From Cyanobium sp. PCC 7001 (GTDB taxonomy: Bacteria > Cyanobacteriota > Cyanobacteriia > PCC-6307 > Cyanobiaceae), in the NCBI RefSeq assembly GCF_000155635.1, contig NZ_DS990556.1:1109051-1173050 (forward strand): a stretch of DNA of 64,000 bases, read 5' to 3'. Of the stretch, positions 56,897-64,000 are shown piece by piece; the first letter of the stretch is position 1; every line of letters begins with the position of its first letter. The position numbers were made by a program, and so were the translations under genes. The notes below the pieces were generated by a model, which saw only the letters and a program-made list of their open reading frames with translations, was not told where the DNA came from and searched no databases.

Positions 56897-57514
56897 ATGG
56901 CAGACGAGAACCAGAGCCCTGCCACCCCGGCAGGGGAGCAGCCCCAGGAGCGGCCCGCCAGCGAGCTGGCCACCGAGCGCGCCACCGAGCCCGTCGAGGC
57001 CATGGCGAGCCCCCCTGAGCAGAACTCCCCTGAGCAGCCTTCTGCGGGGGAGCCGTCCTCCGAAGCTCCCTCCCCGGAACCCGTCGCCGCGGGGGAGCCG
57101 ACCCCAACTCCACCTGCGGCCAGCCCCGCCCCGGAACCCGGCGTCGCCGCCACCGTGAGCGTGCCGCCCCTGGAGGGCAGCCCGGACAGCGGCGAGGCCG
57201 GCGGCGAATGGCACCTGCTGACCGGCAAGGTGCAGGCCTGGCTGAGCCGCGGCCAGCTGCAGGAGTTCTGGCAGAGCGCGCGCACACCCCTGATGGCCCT
57301 GCTGGCGGTGGTGGCCGCCGTGCTGGTGCTTCGGGTCTATGCCGCCCTGCTGGCCGCCCTCGATGGCCTGCCGCTGGTGCCCGGTCTGCTGGAACTCGTG
57401 GGGGTGATCTGGATCCTGCGCCACGGGCTGCCGAAGCTGCTGCACAGCAGCGAGCGCGAGCAGCTGATGCAGCAGCTCCAGCGCCGCTGGAATGCCTTCC
57501 TCGGCAGGAGCTGA
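56897..57514 (+). CDS. CAAD/CURT1-like membrane protein
   Basis: The 205-residue protein has a long disordered N-terminal half rich in proline, glutamate and serine (residues 1-100), then KVQAWLSRGQLQEFWQSARTPLMALLAVVAAVLVLRVYAAL, a short loop and LELVGVIWILRHGLPKLLHSSEREQLMQ. Two adjacent membrane helices flanked by amphipathic segments match the CAAD domain, related to the CURT1 proteins that bend thylakoid membrane. Thylakoid location is inference. Confidence 0.83.
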   Translation: MADENQSPATPAGEQPQERPASELATERATEPVEAMASPPEQNSPEQPSAGEPSSEAPSPEPVAAGEPTPTPPAASPAPEPGVAATVSVPPLEGSPDSGEAGGEWHLLTGKVQAWLSRGQLQEFWQSARTPLMALLAVVAAVLVLRVYAALLAALDGLPLVPGLLELVGVIWILRHGLPKLLHSSEREQLMQQLQRRWNAFLGRS

Positions 57515-57559
57515 CGCCGAGGGCCGGTTGATAGCTTGACCCGAACACGTCAGTTTCCG

Positions 57560-58723
57560 GTGGACATCCAGCTCGGCCGCTCCCGCACCGTCCGTCGTGC
57601 CTACGGCATCGACGAGATCGCCCTGGTGCCCGGCGGCCGCACGGTGGATCCGGCGGTGACCGACAGCAGCTGGACCCTCGGGGGCATCAGCCGCGAGATC
57701 CCGATCATCGCCAGTGCCATGGACGGCGTGGTGGATGTGGGCATGGCCGTGGAGCTCACCCGCCAGGGCGCCCTGGGGGTGCTGAACCTGGAGGGGGTGC
57801 AGTGCCGCTACGACGACCCCAACCCCGTGCTCGATCGCATCGCGGCCGTGGGCAAGGAGGCGTTCGTTCCGCTGATGCAGGAGCTCTACAGCCAGCCCGT
57901 GCGGGAAGACCTCATCGCCAAGCGGATCGGCCAGATCAAGGAGAAGGGCGGCATCGCCGCCGTGAGCGCCACGCCGGTGGCGGCCATCCGCTTCGGCAAG
58001 GCGATCGCCGAGGCGGGCGCCGATCTCTTCTTCGTGCAGGCCACGGTGGTGAGCACCGAGCACATCGGTCCGGAGGGCCAGGCAAGCCTCGACCTGGAGG
58101 CCCTCTGCCGCGATTTCGGCGTGCCGGTGGTGATCGGCAACTGCGTCACCTACGAGGTGGCCCTGAAGCTGATGCGGGCCGGAGCCGCCGGCGTGATGGT
58201 GGGCATCGGCCCCGGTGCGGCCTGCACCAGCCGCGGCGTGCTGGGCATCGGCATCCCCCAGGCCACCGCCGTGGCCGACTGCGCCGCTGCCCGTGACGAC
58301 CACGCCGCTGCCACCGGCCGCTACGTGCCGGTGATCGCCGATGGCGGCATCGTGACCGGCGGCGACATCTGCAAGTGCCTGGCCTGCGGCGCCGACGCTG
58401 TGATGATCGGTTCACCGATCGCCCGCGCCGCCGAAGCTCCGGGCCGGGGCTTCCACTGGGGCATGGCCACCCCGAGCCCGGTGCTGCCCCGCGGCACCCG
58501 CATCAACGTGGGCACCACCGGCAGTCTGGAGAAGATTCTGCGGGGCCCCGCCGGCCTCGACGATGGCACCCAGAACCTCCTGGGCTGCATCCGCACCTCC
58601 ATGGGCACCCTCGGGGCCCGCACCCTCAAGGAAATGCAGCAGGTGGAGGTGGTGGTGGCTCCCTCGCTGCTCACCGAAGGCAAGGTGTACCAGAAAGCCC
58701 AGCAGCTGGGGATGGGCAAGTAA
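57560..58723 (+). CDS. guaB: GuaB3-family IMP dehydrogenase-like protein
   Basis: The 387-residue protein starts at a GTG giving the conserved [24 protein letters not shown]. It has [34 protein letters not shown] with catalytic Cys222, and [28 protein letters not shown]. The regulatory CBS pair of classical IMPDH is absent, as in the cyanobacterial/actinobacterial GuaB3 group. It likely oxidises IMP to XMP for GMP synthesis. The small RNA Yfr1 and trxA follow, the order known in other cyanobacteria. Confidence 0.93.
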   Translation: MDIQLGRSRTVRRAYGIDEIALVPGGRTVDPAVTDSSWTLGGISREIPIIASAMDGVVDVGMAVELTRQGALGVLNLEGVQCRYDDPNPVLDRIAAVGKEAFVPLMQELYSQPVREDLIAKRIGQIKEKGGIAAVSATPVAAIRFGKAIAEAGADLFFVQATVVSTEHIGPEGQASLDLEALCRDFGVPVVIGNCVTYEVALKLMRAGAAGVMVGIGPGAACTSRGVLGIGIPQATAVADCAAARDDHAAATGRYVPVIADGGIVTGGDICKCLACGADAVMIGSPIARAAEAPGRGFHWGMATPSPVLPRGTRINVGTTGSLEKILRGPAGLDDGTQNLLGCIRTSMGTLGARTLKEMQQVEVVVAPSLLTEGKVYQKAQQLGMGK

Positions 58724-58739
58724 GTCGTATGTTGAAACC

Positions 58740-58800
58740 GTGGGGGCTTCACAGCTCACACACTCCTCACACCCTCCGGCCCGGCACGTCCGGGCCTTTT
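58740..58800 (+). ncRNA. yfr1: Yfr1 cyanobacterial small regulatory RNA
   Basis: The guaB-trxA gap contains the invariant Yfr1 motif ACTCCTCACAC at 58762-58772. It is flanked, as in known Yfr1 RNAs, by a short 5' hairpin (GTGgGGGC ... GCTCaCAC, 58740-58760) and a 3' terminator stem GGCCCGG/CCGGGCC with a CACGT loop and four T residues (58778-58800). A TATGTT -10-like hexamer (58728-58733) sits 6 to 7 bases before the proposed start. Yfr1 base-pairs through the unpaired motif with mRNAs of outer-membrane porins in Prochlorococcus. The position between guaB and trxA matches the literature location. Confidence 0.93.
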
Positions 58801-58827
58801 GTCCTTAAAGCCCTGCAACGCTTGGCT

Positions 58828-58866
58828 GCTCCGGTCTGAGGAGATCCGGAGCACCCTTGCTAGATT
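58828..58866 (+). promoter_or_regulatory. Inverted repeat and -10-like hexamer upstream of trxA
   Basis: GCTCCGG (58828-58834) and CCGGAGC (58846-58852) are perfect arms with an 11-base loop, ending 8 bases before TAGATT (58861-58866), a possible -10 box. The trxA ATG is 24 bases further on. The repeat would cover the -35 region, so it could be an operator; a regulator is not known. Confidence 0.4.
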
Positions 58867-58890
58867 GCGGGAACCCTGACCCCCACAAGG

Positions 58891-59214
<324 letters not shown>

Positions 59215-59236
59215 ACCCCGTGCCGAGCCCGCGGCC

Positions 59237-60295
59237 GTGAGCGGCCTTCCCTCTCCCTGCAGCGCCGCTGAACGTGGTGGAGGCACCAGCCCCATTGATG
59301 CCCTCGCCGAAGCGATCGAAGGCCATCCCCAGCGTCGGCTGATCGACAGGGCCCTGGTGTCCCTGCTCTCCCTGTGCCGCCACGAGTCCGAACCCGAGGC
59401 CTGGCACATGGTGGAGGGCACCCTTGCCGACATCAGCGAGGCCCTCGATGTGTTCCGCCCTCAGCGGGACGTGCGCAAGGTGTCGGTGTTCGGCTCCGCC
59501 CGCACCACCGCCGACGACCCCAGCCATGCCCTGGCGCGGGAGCTGGCTGAGGAGGCGGTGGCGGCCGGCTTCGAGGTGATCACCGGCGCCGGCGGCGGCA
59601 TCATGGAGGCCGCCAACCTCGGGGCCGGCTGCGAGCACAGCATCGGCCTGAACGTGGATCTGCCCTTCGAGCAGCATCCCAACCCCGTGGTGAGCAGCTG
59701 CAATGGCCGCTTGCTCCACTTCCGCTACTTTTTCACCCGCAAGCTGTTCTTCCTGCGGGAGAGCGATGCTCTGGTGGTGCTGCCCGGAGGCTTCGGCACC
59801 CTCGATGAACTGTTCGAGTCCCTCACCCTGATCCAGACGGGACGAACACCGCCGATGCCCCTGGTGCTGCTGGCGCCACCGGACGATCCCTTCTGGCTCA
59901 GCTGGCACGAGCACAGCCTGGCCACGATGCGCCAGCGCGGGCTGATTTCACCGGAGGATTCCTCCCTGCTGTTCCTCACCCAGAGTGCCCGCGAGGCCAT
60001 GGAGCAGATCGGCCGCTTCTACCGCGTGTACCACGCTGCCGCCCTTCGGCAGGACCGGGTGGAGCTGCTGCTCAACCATGCGGTGCCCCCGCCGGCGCTG
60101 GATCAGCTCAACCGCGACTATGACGATCTGGTGGATCAGGGCGTGATCCAGGCCGCCGAAACCATCGACGAGCGCGGCTTCCTGCGGCCCTGCCTCCGCT
60201 TCCACTTCGACAAGCGCCGCATGGGCCGGCTCTACCAGCTCATCGACAGCCTCAACGGGCTGGACCTGCCGGACGCCATCCCCGCGCTGCGATGA
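59237..60295 (+). CDS. LOG-family (lysine decarboxylase-like) protein
   Basis: The 352-residue protein has a helical N-terminal part and a Rossmann-like core with VSVFGSARTT, EVITGAGGGIMEAANLGA, GLNVDLPFEQ, YFFTRKLFFLRESDALVVLPGGFGTLDELFE. The GGG-x(2)-ME and PGGFGTLDE motifs are those of LOG cytokinin-activating phosphoribohydrolases and their relatives that cleave nucleotide N-glycosidic bonds. The longer N and C termini differ from plant LOG. GTG start at 59237; the stop overlaps hisH. Confidence 0.88.
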   Translation: MSGLPSPCSAAERGGGTSPIDALAEAIEGHPQRRLIDRALVSLLSLCRHESEPEAWHMVEGTLADISEALDVFRPQRDVRKVSVFGSARTTADDPSHALARELAEEAVAAGFEVITGAGGGIMEAANLGAGCEHSIGLNVDLPFEQHPNPVVSSCNGRLLHFRYFFTRKLFFLRESDALVVLPGGFGTLDELFESLTLIQTGRTPPMPLVLLAPPDDPFWLSWHEHSLATMRQRGLISPEDSSLLFLTQSAREAMEQIGRFYRVYHAAALRQDRVELLLNHAVPPPALDQLNRDYDDLVDQGVIQAAETIDERGFLRPCLRFHFDKRRMGRLYQLIDSLNGLDLPDAIPALR

Positions 60296-60945
60296 CCCGC
60301 ATCGGTCTGATCGATTACGGCATGGGCAACCTGCATTCGGTGCAACGGGCCTTCGAGCGCCTCGGCGCCAGCCTGGTGCCGGTGCACGGGGCCGACGCCA
60401 TGGAGACCTGCGACGCCCTGGTGCTGCCGGGCGTGGGTGCCTTCGACCCCGCCATGGAGCGCCTGGAGCACAGCGGCCTGGCCACCGCCATCCGGCGCTG
60501 GTGCGCGGCGGGGCGTCCCCTGCTGGGGATCTGCCTGGGCCTGCAGCTGCTGTTCGAGGGCAGCGACGAGGGCAGCGCCGCCGGCCTGGGGGTCATTCCC
60601 GGCCGGGTGAAGGCCCTGCCCCGCAAACCCGGCCACCCGATTCCCCACATGGGCTGGGAGCCCCTGGTGCCGGGGAGCCCGAGTCCGCTGCTGCCGGCGG
60701 ACGCCCCCGAGGCCTGGGTCTATTTCGTGCACTCCTTTGCAGCCGTGCCTGCCGATCCGGCCTGCACCACGGCCCGGGTGGACTTCGCGGGTGAGCGGAT
60801 CACCGCCGCGGTGTGGCAGGGCCGCATCGGAGCCTGCCAGTTCCACCCCGAAAAGTCGGCCCTGGCCGGCCAGGCGATGCTGCAGCGCTGGCTCCACTGG
60901 CTCACGGAGCAGGCGGGCAGGGGAGACGCGGCAGCGGAGCCATGA
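60292..60945 (+). CDS. hisH: Imidazole glycerol phosphate synthase, glutaminase subunit
   Basis: The 217-residue class I amidotransferase has IGLIDYGMGNLHSVQRA at the N terminus, catalytic Cys81 in GICLGLQLLF, and the His-Glu pair in CQFHPEKS near residue 185. It supplies ammonia to HisF in histidine synthesis. ATG overlaps the stop of the LOG gene, and its own stop overlaps the rsmD start, so the three genes form a tight run. Confidence 0.97.
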   Translation: MTRIGLIDYGMGNLHSVQRAFERLGASLVPVHGADAMETCDALVLPGVGAFDPAMERLEHSGLATAIRRWCAAGRPLLGICLGLQLLFEGSDEGSAAGLGVIPGRVKALPRKPGHPIPHMGWEPLVPGSPSPLLPADAPEAWVYFVHSFAAVPADPACTTARVDFAGERITAAVWQGRIGACQFHPEKSALAGQAMLQRWLHWLTEQAGRGDAAAEP

Positions 60946-61535
60946 CCCTGCGGCTGAGCGGCGGCCGCAAGCTCCAGAGTCCCCCCGGCGACAGGGCCAG
61001 GCCCACGGCATCCCGGGTGCGCCTGGCGGTGATGAACCTGCTGGCCCGTGAGCTGCGTGGCGCAGCCTGGCTGGATCTGTTCAGCGGCAGCGGCGTGATG
61101 GCCTGTGAGGCCCTGCAACGGGGAGCCCGCCGGGTGGTGGCGGTAGAACAGGATCCGCGCATCGCGGCGGTGGCCCGCCACAACCTTCATCTGGTTCAGA
61201 CCGGCGAGGCGAACCGGAACGATGGAAGGCCGGCGCCCCAGGTGGAGCTCCACGGCGGCGAAGCCATCCGCTGGCTGCAGCGGGGTTGCCCCGGTGAGCC
61301 CTTCACGATCATCTATGCCGATCCGCCCTATGCCGCCGGGCTCTATGGCGACCTGGCCCGGGCGGTGGCGGCGGGGGGCTGGCTGGCTGAGGGCGGCTGC
61401 CTGGTGCTCGAGTGCGCCACAGCTGATTGTCCCGCCACGCCCGAGGGGTGGCGGGACAGGGACCGCCGCCGTTACGGCACCACCACGGTGATTCTTCTGG
61501 AGCCGGATACCGGGGGCAGCGCCCTGCAGAGCTGA
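60942..61535 (+). CDS. rsmD: 16S rRNA (guanine966-N2)-methyltransferase RsmD
   Basis: The 197-residue protein has RLSGGRKLQSPPG at the start, the SAM-binding DLFSGSGVMACEAL (residues 45-58) and the catalytic DPPY at 127-130 in IIYADPPYAAG. RsmD methylates G966 in the 30S head. A 12-residue insertion-like segment (TGEANRNDGRPAP) sits after NLHLV. It overlaps hisH by 4 bases. Confidence 0.94.
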   Translation: MTLRLSGGRKLQSPPGDRARPTASRVRLAVMNLLARELRGAAWLDLFSGSGVMACEALQRGARRVVAVEQDPRIAAVARHNLHLVQTGEANRNDGRPAPQVELHGGEAIRWLQRGCPGEPFTIIYADPPYAAGLYGDLARAVAAGGWLAEGGCLVLECATADCPATPEGWRDRDRRRYGTTTVILLEPDTGGSALQS

Positions 61536-61545
61536 AATCCGGGCT

Positions 61546-61659
61546 TCAGACGTCCAGCACGCTGCCGCGGCGGTACTGGTTCCAGGCCGCCACGAACAGG
61601 CCGAGCAGCGTCACCGGGATCAGACCGAGCACGATGCCGCAGAGCAGGGGTTCGATCAT
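61546..61659 (-). CDS. petG: Cytochrome b6f complex subunit PetG
   Basis: This 37-residue protein is a single membrane helix: [20 protein letters not shown] then [17 protein letters not shown]. Length and sequence match PetG, a small subunit needed for assembly and stability of the cytochrome b6f complex in the thylakoid membrane. It converges with rsmD (10-base gap) and is divergent from cytM. Confidence 0.95.
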   Translation of the reverse strand: MIEPLLCGIVLGLIPVTLLGLFVAAWNQYRRGSVLDV

Positions 61660-61760
61660 GGGAGCGCAGGGGAGGGCTTTCGCGCCACAATCTTCCCATG
61701 CCTGCCCACCGTTCTCCCGTACCGGGTCCCAGCGGATCGCGACCGCCGATCCAGCCTCCC

Positions 61761-61784
61761 CGCTCCAGGACGCTCCCTGGAGCG
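61761..61784. promoter_or_regulatory. Perfect inverted repeat between petG and cytM
   Basis: CGCTCCAGG (61761-61769) and CCTGGAGCG (61776-61784) are perfect 9-bp arms around a 6-base spacer. A further similar half-site GCTGGAGCA follows at 61789. The region is the shared upstream region of divergent petG and cytM and could be an operator. Confidence 0.5.
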
Positions 61785-61852
61785 GTCGCTGGAGCAGGCT
61801 CGGGATCAGGCGATCAGAACCCCGTTCTGACCCACCAACCCCAGGCGTCGCG

Positions 61853-62230
61853 ATGAACAGCCAGATCGTCCAACCCGCCATGCCCCGCGGCCTGGTGGCC
61901 GCCCTGGTGCTGGCGGCCGCCACCGCCTGCGTGGTGCTGGCTCTGCTGGTGCTGCCGGCAGCCCGCACCGATCCCTACACCCGCCAGACCCTGGAGCTGC
62001 GGGGGTCGGTGGAACATGGGGCCCGGCTGTTCCGGCTCAACTGCGCCGGCTGCCACGGCATCGCCGCCCAGGGGCTGGTGGGTCCCGATCTGCATGGGGT
62101 GTCCCAGCGCAAGAGCCAGCGCCAGCTCATCCAGCAGGTGGTGAGCGGCCGGACCCCGCCGATGCCTCGCTTCCAGCCCGAGCCCCAGGCCATGGCCGAC
62201 CTGCTGGCCTACCTGAACGGACTGGTGTGA
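61853..62230 (+). CDS. cytM: Cytochrome cM, membrane-anchored c-type cytochrome
   Basis: The 125-residue protein has an N-terminal membrane helix ([22 protein letters not shown] split around residues 13-34), the heme site CAGCH at residues 64-68 and an axial methionine near 103 in PPMPRF. Length and layout match CytM, which lowers photosynthetic or respiratory electron flow under stress in cyanobacteria. The stop overlaps the next start (GTGA). Class I cytochrome c6 is less likely because of the anchor and short size. Confidence 0.88.
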   Translation: MNSQIVQPAMPRGLVAALVLAAATACVVLALLVLPAARTDPYTRQTLELRGSVEHGARLFRLNCAGCHGIAAQGLVGPDLHGVSQRKSQRQLIQQVVSGRTPPMPRFQPEPQAMADLLAYLNGLV

Positions 62231-62994
62231 AGCCGCCCCTGGTGGTGGTGCTGGTGGAACCGGCGGGAGCCCTCAACGTGGGCAGCGTGGCCCGGCTCTG
62301 TGCCAACTTCGCGGTGCAGCAGCTCCGTCTGGTGTCCCCCCGCTGCGATCCGTTCGGGGAGGAGGCCCGCCGCATGGCCGTGCATGGGGCGTCCGTGCTC
62401 GATCAGGCCGCGCTCCATCCGGATCTGGCCTCCGCCGTGGCCGATTGCCACCGCGTGGTGGCCACCAGCGGCCGCCGCGACGGCGAACCCCTGCCACTGC
62501 AGGGCCCCGAGACCAGCCTGGCCTGGCTGTCCGGCGGCCCCTGCGATCAGACGGTGGCGCTGGTGTTCGGCCGCGAGGACCGGGGGCTGAGCAATGGGGA
62601 ACTGCTCCAGGCCGGCCACCTGCTCACCCTGCCCACGGCCGCGGCCTACACCTCCCTGAACCTCTCCCATGCCGTGGCGCTGGCCCTGCACGCCTGGCAT
62701 GGGCAGGTGCAGAGGACAGCACATGCCGCCGAACCACCTGAAGAGGTTCTCGAACCCTGCCGCCGCGGCGAGCTGGAGGCGCTGGTGGCTGACGCCGAAG
62801 CTCTCCTGCTGGAGGTGGGATTCCTCTATCCCCACACGGCCGATGCCCGCATGGCCAAGGTGCGGGCGCTGCTGCAGCGGGGCGGGATCAGCAGCGGCGA
62901 GGTCGCCCTGCTGCGCGGCATGGTGCGCCAGTTGCGCTGGGCCAGCCGTCAGGGCGCCAACCCCCCCGGCTGCAGCCCGGCAGCTCCCTCCTAG
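62227..62994 (+). CDS. TrmJ-like tRNA 2'-O-methyltransferase (SPOUT family)
   Basis: The 255-residue protein has VVLVEPAGALNVGSVARLCANF at the N terminus, VALVFGREDRGLSNGEL in the middle and LTLPTAAAYTSLNLSHAVALAL, the three SPOUT motifs that form the knotted SAM site. Together with the C-terminal helical extension it matches TrmJ, which methylates position 32 of tRNA. A GTG start overlapping the cytM stop is used. Substrate is inferred by family. Confidence 0.9.
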   Translation: MKPPLVVVLVEPAGALNVGSVARLCANFAVQQLRLVSPRCDPFGEEARRMAVHGASVLDQAALHPDLASAVADCHRVVATSGRRDGEPLPLQGPETSLAWLSGGPCDQTVALVFGREDRGLSNGELLQAGHLLTLPTAAAYTSLNLSHAVALALHAWHGQVQRTAHAAEPPEEVLEPCRRGELEALVADAEALLLEVGFLYPHTADARMAKVRALLQRGGISSGEVALLRGMVRQLRWASRQGANPPGCSPAAPS

Positions 62995-63021
62995 CGTCGT
63001 GACCTTCGCCGCCTGCCTCCA

Positions 63022-64000
63022 TTGACTGCTGGCCGCCCACCCGAGCCCCCGCGCACCGGCTGGGGCCACCCGCTGCGGTTGCTGCTGCGTCTCACCGTGA
63101 TGGGCATCGGGCTGGGGGTGCTGGCGGGCACGGGGCTCAAGCTGCTGGCTCCCCACCTGGCCACCGGCGCGGTGGATGCTCCGAAGCTCGACCCCGGCAA
63201 CCAGGCTTCGGCCAGCACCCTGGATCCGGGGCGTTTCGAGCCGAAGAAGAAGCTCACCGCCCTGAGCGAGTCCTGGGCCCGCCTGGCGGCTGCCCAGCAG
63301 GGGCTTCAGGCCAGCGGCTTCCTGCTGGTGCTGGATGACGGTCGCTATGCCGAACTGCAGGCCGATCAGGCCCTGCCCGCCGCCAGCTCGATCAAGACCC
63401 CCATCCTGCTGGCGGGCCTGGAGGATGTGGACGCGGGCAAGATCCGCTGGAACGAGCCCCTGCCCCTCACCAAGGAGGTGGTGGGGGGTGGCGCCGGCTG
63501 GATGGCCAGCAGGCCGGTGGGCACCCGCTTCCCCTTCTTCGAATCGGCCACCGAGATGATCCGGGTGAGCGACAACAGCGCCACCAACCTCCTGATCAAG
63601 CGTCTGGGGGGCAAGGAGAAGCTCAACGCCCGCTTCCAGGCCCTGGGACTGCCGGCCACGGTGATCAACAACTGGCTGCCGGATCTCGAGGGCACCAACA
63701 CCACCAGCGCCCGCGACCTGGCCAAGTCGATCGCCCTGGTGGACACCGGCGAGACACTGAGTCCGCGGGCTCGGGATCTGTTTCGCGAGATCATGGGCAC
63801 CTCCCGCACCAACACCCTGATCCCGCTCGGACTGCTTCAGGGCCTGGGCAAGGACGCCGCAGACCCGGACAGCGAACTGCTGAGCTTCGGCGTCACCGTG
63901 TACAACAAGACCGGCGACATCGGCATCGCCTACTCCGACGCCGCCCTGATCCATCTCCCCACCGGCCAGCGGGCCGTGGCCGCCTTCATGGTGAAGGGGC
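63022..64000 (+). CDS. Serine hydrolase with class A beta-lactamase fold (3' truncated by window)
   Basis: At least 326 residues are visible. There is an N-terminal membrane anchor (LRLLLRLTVMGIGLGVLAG in part, near residues 17-35), a disordered linker, and a penicillin-binding fold with SSIK containing catalytic Ser122 and Lys125, SDNSATN, and a KTG triad in NKTGDIGIAYSD. It looks like the cyanobacterial beta-lactamase-like serine hydrolases, which may act on peptidoglycan rather than on antibiotics. The TTG at 63022 is used. The frame is open to the end of the window. Confidence 0.88.
   Translation, partial: MTAGRPPEPPRTGWGHPLRLLLRLTVMGIGLGVLAGTGLKLLAPHLATGAVDAPKLDPGNQASASTLDPGRFEPKKKLTALSESWARLAAAQQGLQASGFLLVLDDGRYAELQADQALPAASSIKTPILLAGLEDVDAGKIRWNEPLPLTKEVVGGGAGWMASRPVGTRFPFFESATEMIRVSDNSATNLLIKRLGGKEKLNARFQALGLPATVINNWLPDLEGTNTTSARDLAKSIALVDTGETLSPRARDLFREIMGTSRTNTLIPLGLLQGLGKDAADPDSELLSFGVTVYNKTGDIGIAYSDAALIHLPTGQRAVAAFMVKG

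Overview
The window is a 64 kb piece of a GC-rich chromosome from a phycobilisome-containing unicellular cyanobacterium of the Cyanobium/Synechococcus (alpha-cyanobacterial) type. Evidence seen in the sequence: a ferredoxin-NADP reductase with an N-terminal CpcD-type phycobilisome-linker domain (petH), petG of the cytochrome b6f complex, cytochrome cM, the circadian kinase SasA, lycopene cyclase, a BciB-type vinyl reductase, the zwf-opcA pair, and the cyanobacterial small RNA Yfr1 in its known guaB-trxA location. The genus is an inference from gene content and base composition. No rRNA, CRISPR array, insertion sequence or phage gene was seen. One tRNA (Glu) is present.

Layout. 1-16.4 kb: housekeeping genes: membrane protein fragment, M48 protease, group 2 sigma factor, pseudouridine synthase, RodZ-like protein, malQ, bciB, LCP protein, prs, a GHL10-type glycoside hydrolase, pepN, a secreted protein, a CpeS-like protein and sasA. 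16.4-17 kb: tRNA-Glu and a 342-base gene-free stretch with a 16-bp tandem repeat. 17-34.9 kb: petH, zwf-opcA (oxidative pentose phosphate pathway), cbiA, acylphosphatase, a RecD-like helicase, crtE, an orphan ParB-like protein, folD, a PgpH-type HD phosphodiesterase, a J-domain membrane protein, a PGM1-type ATP-grasp ligase and a lipoprotein.

34.9-45.8 kb is an accessory surface-glycan and toxin-antitoxin island. galE, gmd, fcl and a glycosyltransferase supply and use nucleotide sugars. Between and beside them lie about eight toxin-antitoxin modules: two HEPN/MNT pairs, RHH/PIN, AbrB/PIN, VapBC, Phd/PIN, RHH/MazF and TacAT. Several are visibly broken: a PIN gene reduced to its two ends, a deleted second copy of phd, a tacA with no start codon, and a possible PIN tail. 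This is the most rearranged part of the window.

45.8-64 kb returns to core genes: two small membrane proteins, a sugar ABC permease, leuA, a NYN-domain protein, a GH57 branching enzyme, crtL, gyrA, a DUF39 homocysteine-biosynthesis protein, a CAAD membrane protein, guaB3, yfr1, trxA, a LOG-family protein, hisH, rsmD, petG, cytM, a TrmJ-like methyltransferase and a truncated serine beta-lactamase-like gene at the right edge. Genes are packed tightly, with many 4-base start/stop overlaps and at least five convergent pairs whose 3' ends overlap.
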